NCBI RefSeq assembly: GCF_004382795.1
Contig: NZ_SMSG01000002.1
Coordinates: 496,001 to 560,000, forward strand
Direction: 5' to 3'
Length of the DNA: 64,000 nt
Source of the DNA: Cumulibacter soli
Lineage (GTDB): Bacteria > Actinomycetota > Actinomycetes > Mycobacteriales > Antricoccaceae
In this document: positions 44,057-54,109 of the stretch, piece after piece
How positions within the stretch are numbered: the stretch's first letter is position 1
How the letters are laid out: every line of letters begins with the position of its first letter
Notes under the pieces: model-generated
The model's input: only the letters and a program-made list of their open reading frames with translations
What the model was told of the DNA's origin: nothing
Database searches by the model: none
Position numbers and translations under genes: made by a program

Positions 44057-45292
44057 ATGACTCGCAAACTGCCCACGGTAGGCGACCTCAAGCCGTTCCT
44101 TCGGATCCGCAAACCGATCCTGAACCGCACCACCAGCCGGCTCTCCCGCGCGCAGAGTATCGGCGACCTCGAGCGCTTCGCCAAGCATCGCGTGCCAAAG
44201 TCGGTCTGGGAGTTCGTATCCGGTGCCGCCGAAGACGAGATCACGCTCAGCGAGAACCGGCGCGCGCTGGACGACGTTCGTTTCAACCCGCACTTCTTCG
44301 GTCAGGTTGCCAAACCGGACATTAGCACCACGATCCTCGGCCGCGAGGCCGCGGCGCCGATCATCGTCGCGCCCACCGGATTCACCCGGCTCAGCCACCA
44401 CGAGGGAGAGGTCGCCGTCAGCCGGGCTGCCGCCGCAGGAGGTTCGCCGTACACCCTCTCGACGATGGGCACCACGTCGATCACCGACGTGGCCACGGCC
44501 GCACCCAACGGCCGCAACTGGTTCCAGGTCTACATGATGCGCGACCGCTCGATCACCGAAGCCCAGCTCGCGGAAGCGAAGGCGAACGGGTTCGAAGCCA
44601 TCATGCTGACCATCGACACACCGGCGACGGGACTGCGCCGCCGCGATGCACGCAATGGGTTCGACATTCCGCCACGACTGACTGGTCGCGCGCTGGTCGA
44701 CATGACGGTGAATCCGCGATGGGTCTATGACCTAGTCACGCATGAGCCACTGAAGTTCGCGACCATCGGCGAGGACTCCCCCTTCCAACGGTGGGGTCAG
44801 TCGGGTGTCGTCGTTGAGCAAAACCTGCGTCCGGCGGATATCGCATGGCTACGCGAGCGGTGGGACGGTCCAATCCTGGTCAAGGGCGTCATGGACGTAC
44901 AGGACGCCGTCGAGTCGGTGCAGGCCGGTGCGCAGGGCGTCGTCATTTCCAACCACGGTGGTCGCCAGCTCGACCGAACCCATGCGCCGATCTCGGTGCT
45001 CCCTCGGGTGCGCGAAGCCTTGGACGACGACATCGAGATCTTTATCGACTCCGGGTTCCGATCCGGCGCGGACATCGCTGCGGCCATCGGCTTAGGTGCG
45101 CGCGCCGTGATGGTCGGTCGTCCGTATCTATTCGGGTTGATGGTCGGTGGCCAGGCCGGCGTGGAAAAGGCGCTACAGATTCTGCGCGCCGAACTTCGTC
45201 GGACCATGATGCTGCTCGGCACCGCGACATTGGCCGACATCACCTCGGAGCGAGTCAGCCTCACGGCGGCGCACGAGCGCGCCGACAGCTAA
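44057..45292 (+). CDS. FMN-dependent alpha-hydroxyacid dehydrogenase (LldD2-like)
   Basis: 411 residues, TIM barrel of the L-lactate dehydrogenase/glycolate oxidase family. The catalytic His lies in SNHGGRQLD, with the FMN-binding residues APTGFTRLSHHEGE, FQVYMMRDR, KGVMDVQDA, DSGFRSGADIAAAIGLGA and GRPYLFGL. The N-terminal extension (PTVGDLKPFLRIRKPILN) matches LldD2-type proteins rather than the mycofactocin partner MftD. It oxidises a 2-hydroxy acid to the 2-keto acid, feeding electrons to quinone or an unknown acceptor. Co-transcribed with the SDR gene and probably the binding protein 36 bp downstream. Confidence 0.9.
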   Translation: MTRKLPTVGDLKPFLRIRKPILNRTTSRLSRAQSIGDLERFAKHRVPKSVWEFVSGAAEDEITLSENRRALDDVRFNPHFFGQVAKPDISTTILGREAAAPIIVAPTGFTRLSHHEGEVAVSRAAAAGGSPYTLSTMGTTSITDVATAAPNGRNWFQVYMMRDRSITEAQLAEAKANGFEAIMLTIDTPATGLRRRDARNGFDIPPRLTGRALVDMTVNPRWVYDLVTHEPLKFATIGEDSPFQRWGQSGVVVEQNLRPADIAWLRERWDGPILVKGVMDVQDAVESVQAGAQGVVISNHGGRQLDRTHAPISVLPRVREALDDDIEIFIDSGFRSGADIAAAIGLGARAVMVGRPYLFGLMVGGQAGVEKALQILRAELRRTMMLLGTATLADITSERVSLTAAHERADS

Positions 45293-45328
45293 GACTTCCT
45301 CACTTTCCATACCTTTCGAAAGGTTGCA

Positions 45329-46906
45329 ATGCGCACCAAACCTACTTTTGTGCTGTCCTCAGTACTGGCGGCGACAATGCTGCTGGCCGCCTGCGGCGAG
45401 GCGGAACGTGCCGAGCAGAAGGCGACCGATGAGTACCCTGCGGTCATCGAACAGTCCGATGACTACGACTCGGAGGCACACCTGAGCGTCGGCGTCACCA
45501 ACGCCCCGCCGAGCTGGGATCCCACCGAGAGCATCACGAACGGTGACTTCACGCCGTACGTCCCGATCTATGATCGGCTGCTACAGACCGGCGACAACGG
45601 CGATCCGGAGCCGATGCTCGCCGAATCGTTCGAGCCGGCCGACGACGACTCCGCGATGATCCTCAAGCTCCGCGAGGGACTTAAGTTCTCCGATGGCGAG
45701 CCGTTCAATGCCGAGGCGGTCAAGTTCAACCTGGAACGCGCCGCCGGCCCAGACAGCAAGATAAACGGCGAACTCAACATGATCACCAGTGTCGAGGTCG
45801 TTGACGAGTACACGGCCAAGGTCAACGTATCCAAGGGCCTTGGCACGCTCGCCGTGTCGCTGACCTCGCGCGGCGGCATTATGGTCTCTCCGAAGGCCGC
45901 CAAAGCAGGCACGCTGACCGATAAGCCCGCCGGGATCGGCCCCTACACGTCGACCGCGATCAGTCCTGGTTCGTCCATGGAAATGGAACGCACGCCTGAC
46001 TACTGGGAGCCCGAAGCGCAGCGGGTCGCGACGATGACCTACTCGCTGATCACCGAAGACCAGGCCCGTTACAACGCGCTCGTCTCCGGCGAGATCGACG
46101 TCGCACAGATCAACGCAAACCAGATGGACGACGTCCTCAACGCGGGCGCGAATGTCGTGGCCAACGAGACCCCACTGTTCCTGTACTTCGGTATCAACAC
46201 CTCGGTGAAGCCGTTCGATAACCCCGAGGCCCGCAAGGCGCTGAACCTGGCGATCGACCGGCAAGCGATCGCCGACGGCCTGTACGACGGTCACTGCACG
46301 CCGAGCATTCAGTACGTCCCGTCCACCAGCCCTGGCTACAGCGACAAGGTTGGCGACGGATCCGACATCTTCCCGTACGACCCGGAAGAAGCCAAGAAGA
46401 TCCTTGAGGACCTCGGCGCCACGGACATCGAGATCACCTCGGTGCCGCCGAACGTCACGATCTACACCAAGTTCGCCGAAGTGCTGCAGGACCAACTCGC
46501 CGACGTCGGTATTTCGCTCGAAGTAAAGCCGCTACCACCGGCGCAATTGGTCCAGGAGTTCTCGATCGACAAGTCGGCTGAGGCTATGGCCTCCATTGCC
46601 ACCGTAATCAACGATCCGGAGGCCGTACACGGTCGGTACCTGACTCCCGATGCATTGTTCAACCCGGGCGGGACCGATTACAGCGAACTCAACGCCGCCG
46701 CAGAGGCAGCAGCCATCCCGCTGGATCCGGCCGAGCGCAAGCCGCTCTACGAGAAGTACTGGGACATCTGGGTCGAGAATCCCACCCACGTCGTACCGGT
46801 CTGCATGGTGCACCTCGCAGGCGCGGCGAATAAGAACGTGTCGGGTGTCCAGGAATTGCCGACAGGCAGTCTGGACCTGCGATACGCATCAATCGCCAAG
46901 GAGTAA
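45329..46906 (+). CDS. ABC substrate-binding lipoprotein, family 5 (peptide/nickel type), paralogue 1
   Basis: 525 residues. Lipobox LLAAC with Cys22; then a short acidic linker. The mature part shows the SBP_bac_5 layout: LKLREGLKFSDGEPFNAEAVKFNLERA, YNALVSGEIDVAQI, RKALNLAIDRQAIADGLYDG, and the C-terminal ERKPLYEKYWDIWVENPTHVVPV. It should capture a peptide or other solute outside the membrane. An AAAGG SD lies inside a perfect palindrome ACCTTTCGAAAGGT (45311-45324). Only 36 bp separate it from the dehydrogenase gene, so the substrate may be a hydroxyacid-bearing compound (inference). No permease or ATPase genes are in the window. Confidence 0.92.
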   Translation: MRTKPTFVLSSVLAATMLLAACGEAERAEQKATDEYPAVIEQSDDYDSEAHLSVGVTNAPPSWDPTESITNGDFTPYVPIYDRLLQTGDNGDPEPMLAESFEPADDDSAMILKLREGLKFSDGEPFNAEAVKFNLERAAGPDSKINGELNMITSVEVVDEYTAKVNVSKGLGTLAVSLTSRGGIMVSPKAAKAGTLTDKPAGIGPYTSTAISPGSSMEMERTPDYWEPEAQRVATMTYSLITEDQARYNALVSGEIDVAQINANQMDDVLNAGANVVANETPLFLYFGINTSVKPFDNPEARKALNLAIDRQAIADGLYDGHCTPSIQYVPSTSPGYSDKVGDGSDIFPYDPEEAKKILEDLGATDIEITSVPPNVTIYTKFAEVLQDQLADVGISLEVKPLPPAQLVQEFSIDKSAEAMASIATVINDPEAVHGRYLTPDALFNPGGTDYSELNAAAEAAAIPLDPAERKPLYEKYWDIWVENPTHVVPVCMVHLAGAANKNVSGVQELPTGSLDLRYASIAKE

Positions 46907-46927
46907 CGACCGTTCGAGTCGACGTAC

Positions 46928-46958
46928 CGGTGCCGGGGCCCATTGGGTCCCGGCACCG
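46928..46958 (+). terminator. Terminator after binding protein 1
   Basis: 14-bp stem with one G-T pair and a 3-nt loop, left arm CGGTGCCGGGGCCC, 21 bp past the stop. Confidence 0.8.
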
Positions 46959-47099
46959 CCGGTTTCTACCTCATCACGAAAATTTCGCAGACCGGACTCA
47001 AACGGGTTTCTGTTCTCATCGTCCTCCTCTACGATTTCGCTATCCATATATGGAACACTCGCTACATTTTCCACCGCGACCATCCGAAAGAAGGCGAAA

Positions 47100-48683
47100 A
47101 TGCGAAAGCGCCACCTCATGTCGCTCGCCACATTCGCGTCACTCTCCCTGGTGCTATCCGGGTGCGGCGACGTGGATCAGGACGACGCGCCCAGCGGCGA
47201 CGCATCCGAGTACACGACCGACGTCCCACTCGCCGATGATTATGACGCCGAGGGTCACATCAGCACCGGCGAACAAGCGATCCCGCCGACCTGGGACCCG
47301 ACTGAAAGCATCACTAACGGCGACGCCACGGCTTACACCCCCGTGTACGACAGGCTGCTCACGACCGGTGAGGACGGGACCGCTCAACCGATGCTGGCCG
47401 AATCTTACGAGGCCAACGACGACAACACCGCGATGATCCTGCACCTGCGCGAAGACGCGCAGTTCTCCGACGGAACACCATTCAACGCCGAGGCGGTGAA
47501 GTTCAACTTGGATCGCGCCCGGGCCCCCGAAAGCACCATCTCCGGTGATCTGAACATGATCGAATCCGTCGAGGTTCTGGACGAATATTCCGTGCAGGTC
47601 AACGTGAGCACCGGGGTCGGCACCCTCGCGATCTCGCTGACCTCCCGCGCAGGCATGATGGTCTCCCCTACCGCCGCCAAGGCTGGCGGGCTCTCCGAGA
47701 TGCCGGTGGGCGTCGGTCCGTTCGTCGCCACCGATATCAATCCAGGTGTCAGCGTCGAGCTCGAGAAAACCCCGAACTACTGGGATCCGGATGCACAAAA
47801 GGTGGCCAGCATGACCTACACGCTGTACACCGATGATCAAGCGCGTTATAACGCACTGTTGTCCGGCGAGATCGATGTCGCCCGAATCAACCCCGACCAA
47901 CTCGAGGAGGTCCAGGCGGCCGGCGCGATCGGCATGGTGCACGAGACACCACTGTTCCTGTACATCGGCATCAATACGTCGATCGAACCCTTTGATGATC
48001 CCGAAGTCCGCAAAGCACTGAACATGGCGATCGACCGGGAGGCCATCGCCGAGGGGCTGTACGACGGGTTCTGCACCCCAAGTATCCAACTGTTCCCCGA
48101 GTCCAGCCCCGGCTATAGCGAGAAGATCGGCGACGGATCCGACATCTTCCCGTATGACCCGGGAGCCGCCAAGCAGATCTTCGAGGACTCGGGCGCAACA
48201 GACGTTGAGATCACCGCGGTCCCCCCGAATGTCACGATTTACACCAAGCTTGCCGAAATTGTGCAGCAGCAGCTCGCCGATGTGGGCGTCACTATGAAGG
48301 TCAAGCCGGTGCCACCGGCCCAGTTGGTTCAGGAGTTCGCGATCGACGGCACGGCCGAGTCAACCGTGTCGATCGCGACGGTGATCAACGACCCGCACGC
48401 CGTACACGGTCGCTACCTCACCCCGGAGGCGCTATTCAATCCCTCCAGCGAGGACTACGGCGCACTGAACGACGCCGCAAACGCGGCCGCTCAACCGCTC
48501 GATCCCGCGGAGCGCAAACCGCTATACGAGGAGTACTGGGACATCTGGGTGGAGAACCCGCCACACATCATCCCGATCTGCAATGTGCACCTCGCGGGCG
48601 CGATCAACGAGAACGTCTCGGGCGTACGCATGTTGCCGGACGGCGGAATCGATCTGCGCGGAGCCTCCGTCACCAAGGAGTAG
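47100..48683 (+). CDS. ABC substrate-binding lipoprotein, family 5, paralogue 2
   Basis: 527 residues. Signal MRKRHLMSLATFASLSLVLSGC with lipidated Cys22. The body closely follows paralogues 1 and 3: IPPTWDPTESITNGDA, AVKFNLDRARA, DQARYNALLSGEIDVARINPDQLEEV, LYDGFCTPSIQ, KPLYEEYWDIWVENPPH. It is closer to paralogue 3 than to 1 by eye. The ORF is open far upstream, but the ATG at 47100 with AAGG before it opens the signal peptide. It has its own 193-bp leader (with a CCATATATGG palindrome at 47044-47053 and TACATT at 47063-47068) and its own terminator, so probably an independent transcript. Confidence 0.92.
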   Translation: MRKRHLMSLATFASLSLVLSGCGDVDQDDAPSGDASEYTTDVPLADDYDAEGHISTGEQAIPPTWDPTESITNGDATAYTPVYDRLLTTGEDGTAQPMLAESYEANDDNTAMILHLREDAQFSDGTPFNAEAVKFNLDRARAPESTISGDLNMIESVEVLDEYSVQVNVSTGVGTLAISLTSRAGMMVSPTAAKAGGLSEMPVGVGPFVATDINPGVSVELEKTPNYWDPDAQKVASMTYTLYTDDQARYNALLSGEIDVARINPDQLEEVQAAGAIGMVHETPLFLYIGINTSIEPFDDPEVRKALNMAIDREAIAEGLYDGFCTPSIQLFPESSPGYSEKIGDGSDIFPYDPGAAKQIFEDSGATDVEITAVPPNVTIYTKLAEIVQQQLADVGVTMKVKPVPPAQLVQEFAIDGTAESTVSIATVINDPHAVHGRYLTPEALFNPSSEDYGALNDAANAAAQPLDPAERKPLYEEYWDIWVENPPHIIPICNVHLAGAINENVSGVRMLPDGGIDLRGASVTKE

Positions 48684-48709
48684 TTAATCGATAGTTATCA
48701 ATGCGTGAC

Positions 48710-48739
48710 AGGCGCCGGGGCTGCCCAGTCTCGGCGCCT
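48710..48739 (+). terminator. Terminator after binding protein 2
   Basis: Inverted repeat AGGCGCCG/CGGCGCCT extended by G-C and G-T pairs, 26 bp past the stop. Confidence 0.7.
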
Positions 48740-48916
48740 ATCGCGTGTTCGGCATCCGCCCCGGAGCGAACGTGTGCGGTATGCGATCCATCCAGGCCAC
48801 CGAGATAACGGAACGATCATTACTTTACAGAAGTTCCGAAGTTACTCGACGGTTTATATTTCCCTTTAACCAAATCACCGCCACGATCTGCGTACCACCC
48901 ACCGAAAGGTACGCCG

Positions 48917-50503
48917 ATGAAGAGACGATCCACCAAACTCAGCGTTGGTCTCGCCGTACTCGCCCTACTCCTCGCCGGTTGCGGGGACGGCAGTCGTGAC
49001 GCGAAGGACCCGGCCGCTGAGGCCGAGGCCTACACGACCGACATCCCGCTCGCGGACGACATCGATCCCAACGGGCACATCCGAACCGGTGAACAAGCGA
49101 TCCCACCCACCTGGGATCCCACCGAGAGCATCACCAACGGTGATGCAACGGCGTACGTCGCGGTATACGACCGGCTGCTGAGAACGGGCGAGGACGGCAC
49201 CGCCCAGCCCATGCTCGCGGAGTCCTACGAGTCTGCCGACGACGACGCCGCCATGATCCTGCACCTGCGCGAGGACGCCACGTTCTCCGACGGCGAGCCA
49301 TTCAACGCCGAGGCGGTCAAGTTCAACCTGGATCGAGCGCGCGCGAAAGAAAGCACGATCGCCGGTGACCTCAGCATGATCAAGTCGGTTGAGGTCGTCG
49401 ACGAGTACACGGTCAAGGTCAACGTGACCACCGGCATCGGCGCCCTGGCCATCTCACTGACCTCCCGCGCGGGCATGATGGTCTCCCCCAAAGCCGCCAA
49501 AGCTGGCGGACTCCCGGAGATGCCCGTCGGCATCGGACCTTTCGTCGCGACCAACATCAACCCGGGCGTGAGCATCGAACTCGAGAAGAATCCGGACTAC
49601 TGGGATCCCGACGTACAGAAGGTCGCGAAGATGACCTACACCCTGTACTCAGATGACCAGGCGCGCTACAACGCCCTCATCTCCGGCGAGATCGACGTCG
49701 CCCGAATCAACCCCGACCAGCTCGAGGAGGTCGAGGCGAACGGCGCAATCGGCATGGTGCACGAAACGCCGCTATACCTGTACCTGGCCGTGAATGCGTC
49801 CCAGCCGCCGTTCGATGATCCCGAGATGCGCAAGGCACTGAACATGGCGATCGATCGCGAAGGCATCGCGCAGGGCTTGTACGACGGATTCTGCACACCA
49901 AGCATTCAGAACGTGCCGGAATCCAGCCCGGGCTACAGCGACAAGATCGGCGACGGATCGGACATCTTCCCGTACGACCCGGAAGCGGCCAAGAAGATCA
50001 TCGAGGAGCACGGCGCGACCGGATACAAGTTCACCGCCGTACCGCCGAACGTCACGATCTACACGAAGTTCGCCGAGATCGTGCAACAGCAACTCAAGGA
50101 TGTCGGTCTCGATATGACGGTCAAGCCGGTGCCCGCCGCCCAACTCGTGCAGGAATACGGTATCGATGCGACAGCAGAAGCTACCGCCTCGATCGCCACA
50201 GTGCTCAACGACCCGTACCAGGTGCACTCGCGCTACCTCAGCCCGGATGCCCTGCTGAACGGCGGAAAGACGGACTACCCGGAGCTTAACGCGGCCGCTG
50301 ATGCGGCGGCGAAGCCCCTGGATCCGGCCGAGCGTAAACCGCTGTACGAGAAGTACTGGGACATCTGGGTAGAGAACCCGCCGCACATCGTCCCGGTGTG
50401 CATGGTGCACCTCGCCGGAGCGGTGAACCCCAACATCTCCGGCGTGAAGATGTTGCCGGACGGCGGCATCGACCTCCGCGGCGCCGGGATCGCCAAGGAG
50501 TAG
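48917..50503 (+). CDS. ABC substrate-binding lipoprotein, family 5, paralogue 3
   Basis: 528 residues. Lipobox LLAGC, Cys22. The mature protein aligns without gaps over long blocks with paralogue 2 (IPPTWDPTESITNGDATAY, SGEIDVARINPDQLEEV, LYDGFCTPSIQ, IGDGSDIFPYDPEAAKKI, WVENPPHIVPVCMVHLAGAV). GAAAGG lies 8 nt before the ATG. A 233-bp leader with an AT-rich core (TTTATATTTCCCTTTAACC) and the direct repeat GAAGTTCC-GAAGTTAC should hold its promoter. Differences are greatest in the linker and around residues 290-300 (LYLAVNASQPP), which may alter the ligand. Confidence 0.92.
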   Translation: MKRRSTKLSVGLAVLALLLAGCGDGSRDAKDPAAEAEAYTTDIPLADDIDPNGHIRTGEQAIPPTWDPTESITNGDATAYVAVYDRLLRTGEDGTAQPMLAESYESADDDAAMILHLREDATFSDGEPFNAEAVKFNLDRARAKESTIAGDLSMIKSVEVVDEYTVKVNVTTGIGALAISLTSRAGMMVSPKAAKAGGLPEMPVGIGPFVATNINPGVSIELEKNPDYWDPDVQKVAKMTYTLYSDDQARYNALISGEIDVARINPDQLEEVEANGAIGMVHETPLYLYLAVNASQPPFDDPEMRKALNMAIDREGIAQGLYDGFCTPSIQNVPESSPGYSDKIGDGSDIFPYDPEAAKKIIEEHGATGYKFTAVPPNVTIYTKFAEIVQQQLKDVGLDMTVKPVPAAQLVQEYGIDATAEATASIATVLNDPYQVHSRYLSPDALLNGGKTDYPELNAAADAAAKPLDPAERKPLYEKYWDIWVENPPHIVPVCMVHLAGAVNPNISGVKMLPDGGIDLRGAGIAKE

Positions 50504-50506
50504 ATC

Positions 50507-50552
50507 GATGCGACGGGTTGCCGGCCATCAACGCCCGGCAACCCGACGCATC
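50507..50552 (+). terminator. Terminator after binding protein 3
   Basis: 18-bp arms with one mismatch (left arm GATGCGACGGGTTGCCGG) and a 10-nt loop, starting 3 bp past the stop. Confidence 0.82.
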
Positions 50553-50560
50553 GGAAACGA

Positions 50561-50596
50561 CGAAGGCCGTCTCCCCATGAGGGGAGACGGCCTTCG
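50561..50596 (-). terminator. Terminator of the str operon (after tuf)
   Basis: Perfect 16-bp inverted repeat CGAAGGCCGTCTCCCC and complement, 4-nt loop, 22 bp past the tuf stop. Together with the hairpin at 50507 it insulates two convergent units. Confidence 0.88.
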
Positions 50597-50618
50597 GGTA
50601 CCTACACGTACCGGACTA

Positions 50619-51815
50619 CTAGGCGATGATCTTGGTGACGCGACCCGCGCCCACCGTGCGGCCACCCTCGCGGATAGCCATACGCAGACCCTCTTCCATT
50701 GCGATCGGCTGGATCAGCTTGACGCTCATCTCAGTGTTATCGCCAGGCATGACCATCTCGGTGCCCTCGGGGAGGGTAACGACGCCGGTCACGTCCGTGG
50801 TGCGGAAGTAGAACTGCGGGCGGTAGTTGTTGAAGAACGGCGTGTGACGGCCACCCTCATCCTTGCTCAGGATGTAGACGTTCGCCTCGAACTCCGTGTG
50901 CGGGGTGATCGAGCCCGGCTTCACGACGACCATGCCGCGCTCGACATCTTCGCGCTTGGTGCCACGAAGCAGCAGACCAACGTTGTCGCCAGCCTCGCCG
51001 TAGTCCAGCAGCTTGCGGAACATCTCGACGCCGGTGACCGTGGTCTTCTGCGACGATTCGCGGATGCCGACGATCTCGACTTCCTCGTTCACGTTGATCT
51101 TGCCGCGCTCGATGCGGCCGGTGACGACGGTGCCACGACCGGTGATCGTGAAGACGTCCTCGATCGGCATCAGGAACGGCTTGTCGGTGTCGCGCTCCGG
51201 GTCCGGGATGCTCTCATCCACGGCGTCCATCAGCTCGGCAACCTTGGCCGCCCACTCCGGGTCGCCCTCGAGAGCCTTCAGACCGGACACGCGGATGACC
51301 GGAGCGTCGTCGCCCGGGAACTCGTACTGCGAGAGCAGTTCGCGAACCTCGAGCTCAACGAGCTCCAGGATCTCGTCGTCCACGTCCGGCGAGTCGCACT
51401 TGTTCAGCGCAACGACGATGTACGGAACGCCGACCTGGCGGGCCAGAAGCACGTGCTCCTTGGTCTGCGGCATCGGACCGTCGGTGCCCGAGACGACGAG
51501 GATCGCGCCGTCCATCTGAGCAGCACCGGTGATCATGTTCTTGATGTAGTCGGCGTGACCCGGAGCGTCAACGTGCGCGTAGTGGCGCTTCTCGGTCTGG
51601 TACTCCTGGTGCGACACGTTGATCGTGATACCGCGCTGCTTCTCTTCAGGAGCGTTGTCGATCTCGTCGAACGCAGCAGCGTTGTTCAGATCTGGGTACT
51701 TGTCAGCCAGAACCTTGGTGATGGCGGCAGTCAGGGTCGTCTTGCCATGGTCGACGTGACCGATCGTGCCGATGTTTACGTGCGGCTTAGTCCGCTCGAA
51801 CTTGGCCTTCGCCAC
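50619..51815 (-). CDS. tuf: Elongation factor Tu
   Basis: 398 residues. GTPase motifs [10 protein letters not shown] (19-28), [16 protein letters not shown] and SGT; effector region EKQRGITI; domains 2 and 3 complete (ends with [11 protein letters not shown]). The ORF starts at ATG 51815 with AGGAGG about 7 nt upstream. Last gene of rpsL-rpsG-fusA-tuf, 119 bp after fusA, followed by a strong hairpin. Confidence 0.98.
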   Translation of the reverse strand: MAKAKFERTKPHVNIGTIGHVDHGKTTLTAAITKVLADKYPDLNNAAAFDEIDNAPEEKQRGITINVSHQEYQTEKRHYAHVDAPGHADYIKNMITGAAQMDGAILVVSGTDGPMPQTKEHVLLARQVGVPYIVVALNKCDSPDVDDEILELVELEVRELLSQYEFPGDDAPVIRVSGLKALEGDPEWAAKVAELMDAVDESIPDPERDTDKPFLMPIEDVFTITGRGTVVTGRIERGKINVNEEVEIVGIRESSQKTTVTGVEMFRKLLDYGEAGDNVGLLLRGTKREDVERGMVVVKPGSITPHTEFEANVYILSKDEGGRHTPFFNNYRPQFYFRTTDVTGVVTLPEGTEMVMPGDNTEMSVKLIQPIAMEEGLRMAIREGGRTVGAGRVTKIIA

Positions 51816-51934
51816 TGGTGTCCTCCTCAGGACGTTGGGAACGTCGTTCTGACGTGCCGTCTACTTGGAACCTTATTGAGTATTGCTGATGCACCAAGTG
51901 GATCACCGGGTGCACCCGGAACTACGGTCGCGGG

Positions 51935-54025
51935 CTACTCGCCCGTGGCCTTCGCGACGATCTCCTTCGCCACGTTCGAGGGAACCTCGGCGTACGAGTC
52001 GAACACCATGCTGTACGACGCACGACCCTGCGTGCGCGACCGTAGGTCACCCACGTAGCCGAACATCTCCGACAGCGGAACCTGAGCCCGCACGACGCGC
52101 GAACCACTGCGCTCATCCATCGCCTGGATGATGCCGCGGCGCGAGTTCAGGTCACCGATGACGTCGCCCATGTTCTCTTCCGGGGTAACGACCTCGACGG
52201 CCATGACCGGCTCCAGGATGACCGCGCCCGCCTGGCGCAGCGCCTCGCGCATCGCCATCGTGCCGGCGATCTTGAACGCCATTTCGGAGGAGTCGACGTC
52301 GTGGAACTGGCCGTCCATCAGCGTGCACTTGACGCCAACGACCGGGTACCCGGCCAGGACGCCGTACTGCAACGCGTCCTGTGCACCAGCGTCGACCGAA
52401 GGGATGTATTCCTTCGGCACGCGGCCACCGGTGACCTCGTTGGAGAACTCGTAGGTCGCGCCGTCCTCGGTCTGCTCGAGCGGCTCAACCTTGATCTGGA
52501 CCTTCGCGAACTGTCCCGACCCACCGGTCTGCTTCTTGTGGGTGTAGTCGAGGCGCTCGACGGTCTTGCGGATCGCCTCGCGGTAGGCCACCTGCGGCTT
52601 GCCGACGTTGGCCTCGACGTTGAACTCGCGGCGCATACGGTCGACCAGCACCTCAAGGTGCAACTCGCCCATACCGGAGATGATCGTCTGACCGGACTCT
52701 TCGTCGTTCTCGACCTTGAAGGTCGGGTCCTCTTCGGCGAGCTTCTGGATCGCGACGCCCAGCTTCTCCTGGTCGGACTTCGTCTTCGGCTCGATGGCTA
52801 CCGAAATGACCGTCTCCGGGAACGTCATCGACTCAAGCACGATCTGGTTCTTCGCGTCAGCCAGCGTCTCACCGGTGGTGGTCTGCTTCAGGCCCGCGAC
52901 GGCGATGATGTCGCCCGCACCGGAGTTCTGCAACTCCTCGCGCTTGTTCGCGTGCATCTGATAGATCTTGCCGATGCGCTCTTTGCGCTCCTTGGTCGTG
53001 TTGATGACCTGGTCACCGACCGAGACGGTGCCGGAGTAGATGCGCACGTAGGTGAGCTTGCCGAGGTGCGGATCGGTCTGCACCTTGAACGCGAGGCCGG
53101 CGAACGGCTGATCATCGCTCGGTTCGCGGGTGGCTTCGGTCTCGCCATCGGTCAGCGTGCCGTAGACAGCGCCGATATCGATCGGCGAAGGCAAGTAAGC
53201 AATCACGTTGTCCAGCAGCGGCTGGACGCCCTTGTTCTTGAACGCCGTACCGCACATCACCGGGTTCAGGTGACCACCGATCGTGGCGCGACGGATGCCG
53301 GCCTTGATCTCGTCGTCGGAGAGTTCCTCGCCGCCGAGGTACTTCTCCATGATGGCGTCGTCGTTCTCCGCGAGAGTTTCAATCAACTTCTCGCGGTACT
53401 CTTCGGCCTTCTCCTGCAGATCTGCCGGAATGTCTTCGACCTCGAAGTCTTCACCAATCTTCGTCTCGCCACGCCAGGTCAGCGCCTTCATGCGCATCAA
53501 GTCGACGACGCCGATGAAGTCGGACTCAGAGCCGATCGGCAACTGCAACACCAGCGGCGTCGCGCCGAGGCGGTCGATCATCATCTGCACACAGCGGTAG
53601 AAGTCCGCACCGGTGCGGTCCATCTTGTTGACGAAGCACATACGCGGAACGTTGTACTTGTCGGCCTGACGCCATACGTTCTCGGTCTGCGATTCGACGC
53701 CAGCAACACCGTCGTACACCGCGATCGCACCATCGAGCACGCGCAGCGACCGCTCGACCTCTACGGTGAAGTCGACGTGGCCGGGGGTGTCGATGATCTG
53801 GATCGTGTGATCCTTCCACATGCACTTGGTGGCCGCGGAAGTGATCGTGATGCCACGCTCCTGCTCCTGCTCCATCCAGTCCATCGTGGCGGAGCCATCG
53901 TGCGTCTCACCGATCTTGTAGTTGATACCGGTGTAGAAGAGGATCCGCTCGGTGGTCGTGGTCTTGCCAGCATCGATGTGAGCCATGATGCCGATGTTGC
54001 GGACCTTGGTGAGGTCGGTAGCCAC
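51935..54025 (-). CDS. fusA: Elongation factor G
   Basis: 696 residues. P-loop [44 protein letters not shown], and domains II-V complete. It drives translocation and, with RRF, ribosome recycling. The ORF continues upstream to a TTG, but the GTG at 54025 gives the family start ([13 protein letters not shown]). No strong SD is seen. Confidence 0.97.
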   Translation of the reverse strand: MATDLTKVRNIGIMAHIDAGKTTTTERILFYTGINYKIGETHDGSATMDWMEQEQERGITITSAATKCMWKDHTIQIIDTPGHVDFTVEVERSLRVLDGAIAVYDGVAGVESQTENVWRQADKYNVPRMCFVNKMDRTGADFYRCVQMMIDRLGATPLVLQLPIGSESDFIGVVDLMRMKALTWRGETKIGEDFEVEDIPADLQEKAEEYREKLIETLAENDDAIMEKYLGGEELSDDEIKAGIRRATIGGHLNPVMCGTAFKNKGVQPLLDNVIAYLPSPIDIGAVYGTLTDGETEATREPSDDQPFAGLAFKVQTDPHLGKLTYVRIYSGTVSVGDQVINTTKERKERIGKIYQMHANKREELQNSGAGDIIAVAGLKQTTTGETLADAKNQIVLESMTFPETVISVAIEPKTKSDQEKLGVAIQKLAEEDPTFKVENDEESGQTIISGMGELHLEVLVDRMRREFNVEANVGKPQVAYREAIRKTVERLDYTHKKQTGGSGQFAKVQIKVEPLEQTEDGATYEFSNEVTGGRVPKEYIPSVDAGAQDALQYGVLAGYPVVGVKCTLMDGQFHDVDSSEMAFKIAGTMAMREALRQAGAVILEPVMAVEVVTPEENMGDVIGDLNSRRGIIQAMDERSGSRVVRAQVPLSEMFGYVGDLRSRTQGRASYSMVFDSYAEVPSNVAKEIVAKATGE

Positions 54026-54109
54026 TCGATTTTCTCGCAATCGCTGTAGTGGGGAGGTACTGAGGTGGCGGTATACACCGCGGCCGGTTCGGTCGCGGTG
54101 TACGGGGTG

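Noticed and set aside
43275-45292. Possible mycofactocin locus, because an SDR and an LldD-type dehydrogenase lie between tuf and rpsJ as in M. tuberculosis.
   Set aside because: No mftA, mftB, mftC, mftE or mftF gene is present, and the dehydrogenase N-terminus and active-site stretches are LldD2-like, not MftD-like.
45329-50503. A complete peptide or nickel importer operon.
   Set aside because: No permease or ATPase ORF is found between ilvD and the str operon on either strand.
51906-51919. Palindrome CCGGGTGCACCCGG just past the fusA end as a terminator.
   Set aside because: It has no loop and is short; tuf follows 119 bp after fusA and they are normally co-transcribed.
52301-54049. 582-codon ORF antisense to fusA, and similar long antisense ORFs over the carboxylase (751-2010) and rplE/rplN region (14544-15971).
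   Set aside because: They mirror the codon bias of genes that are certain, have no family features and no SD or promoter.
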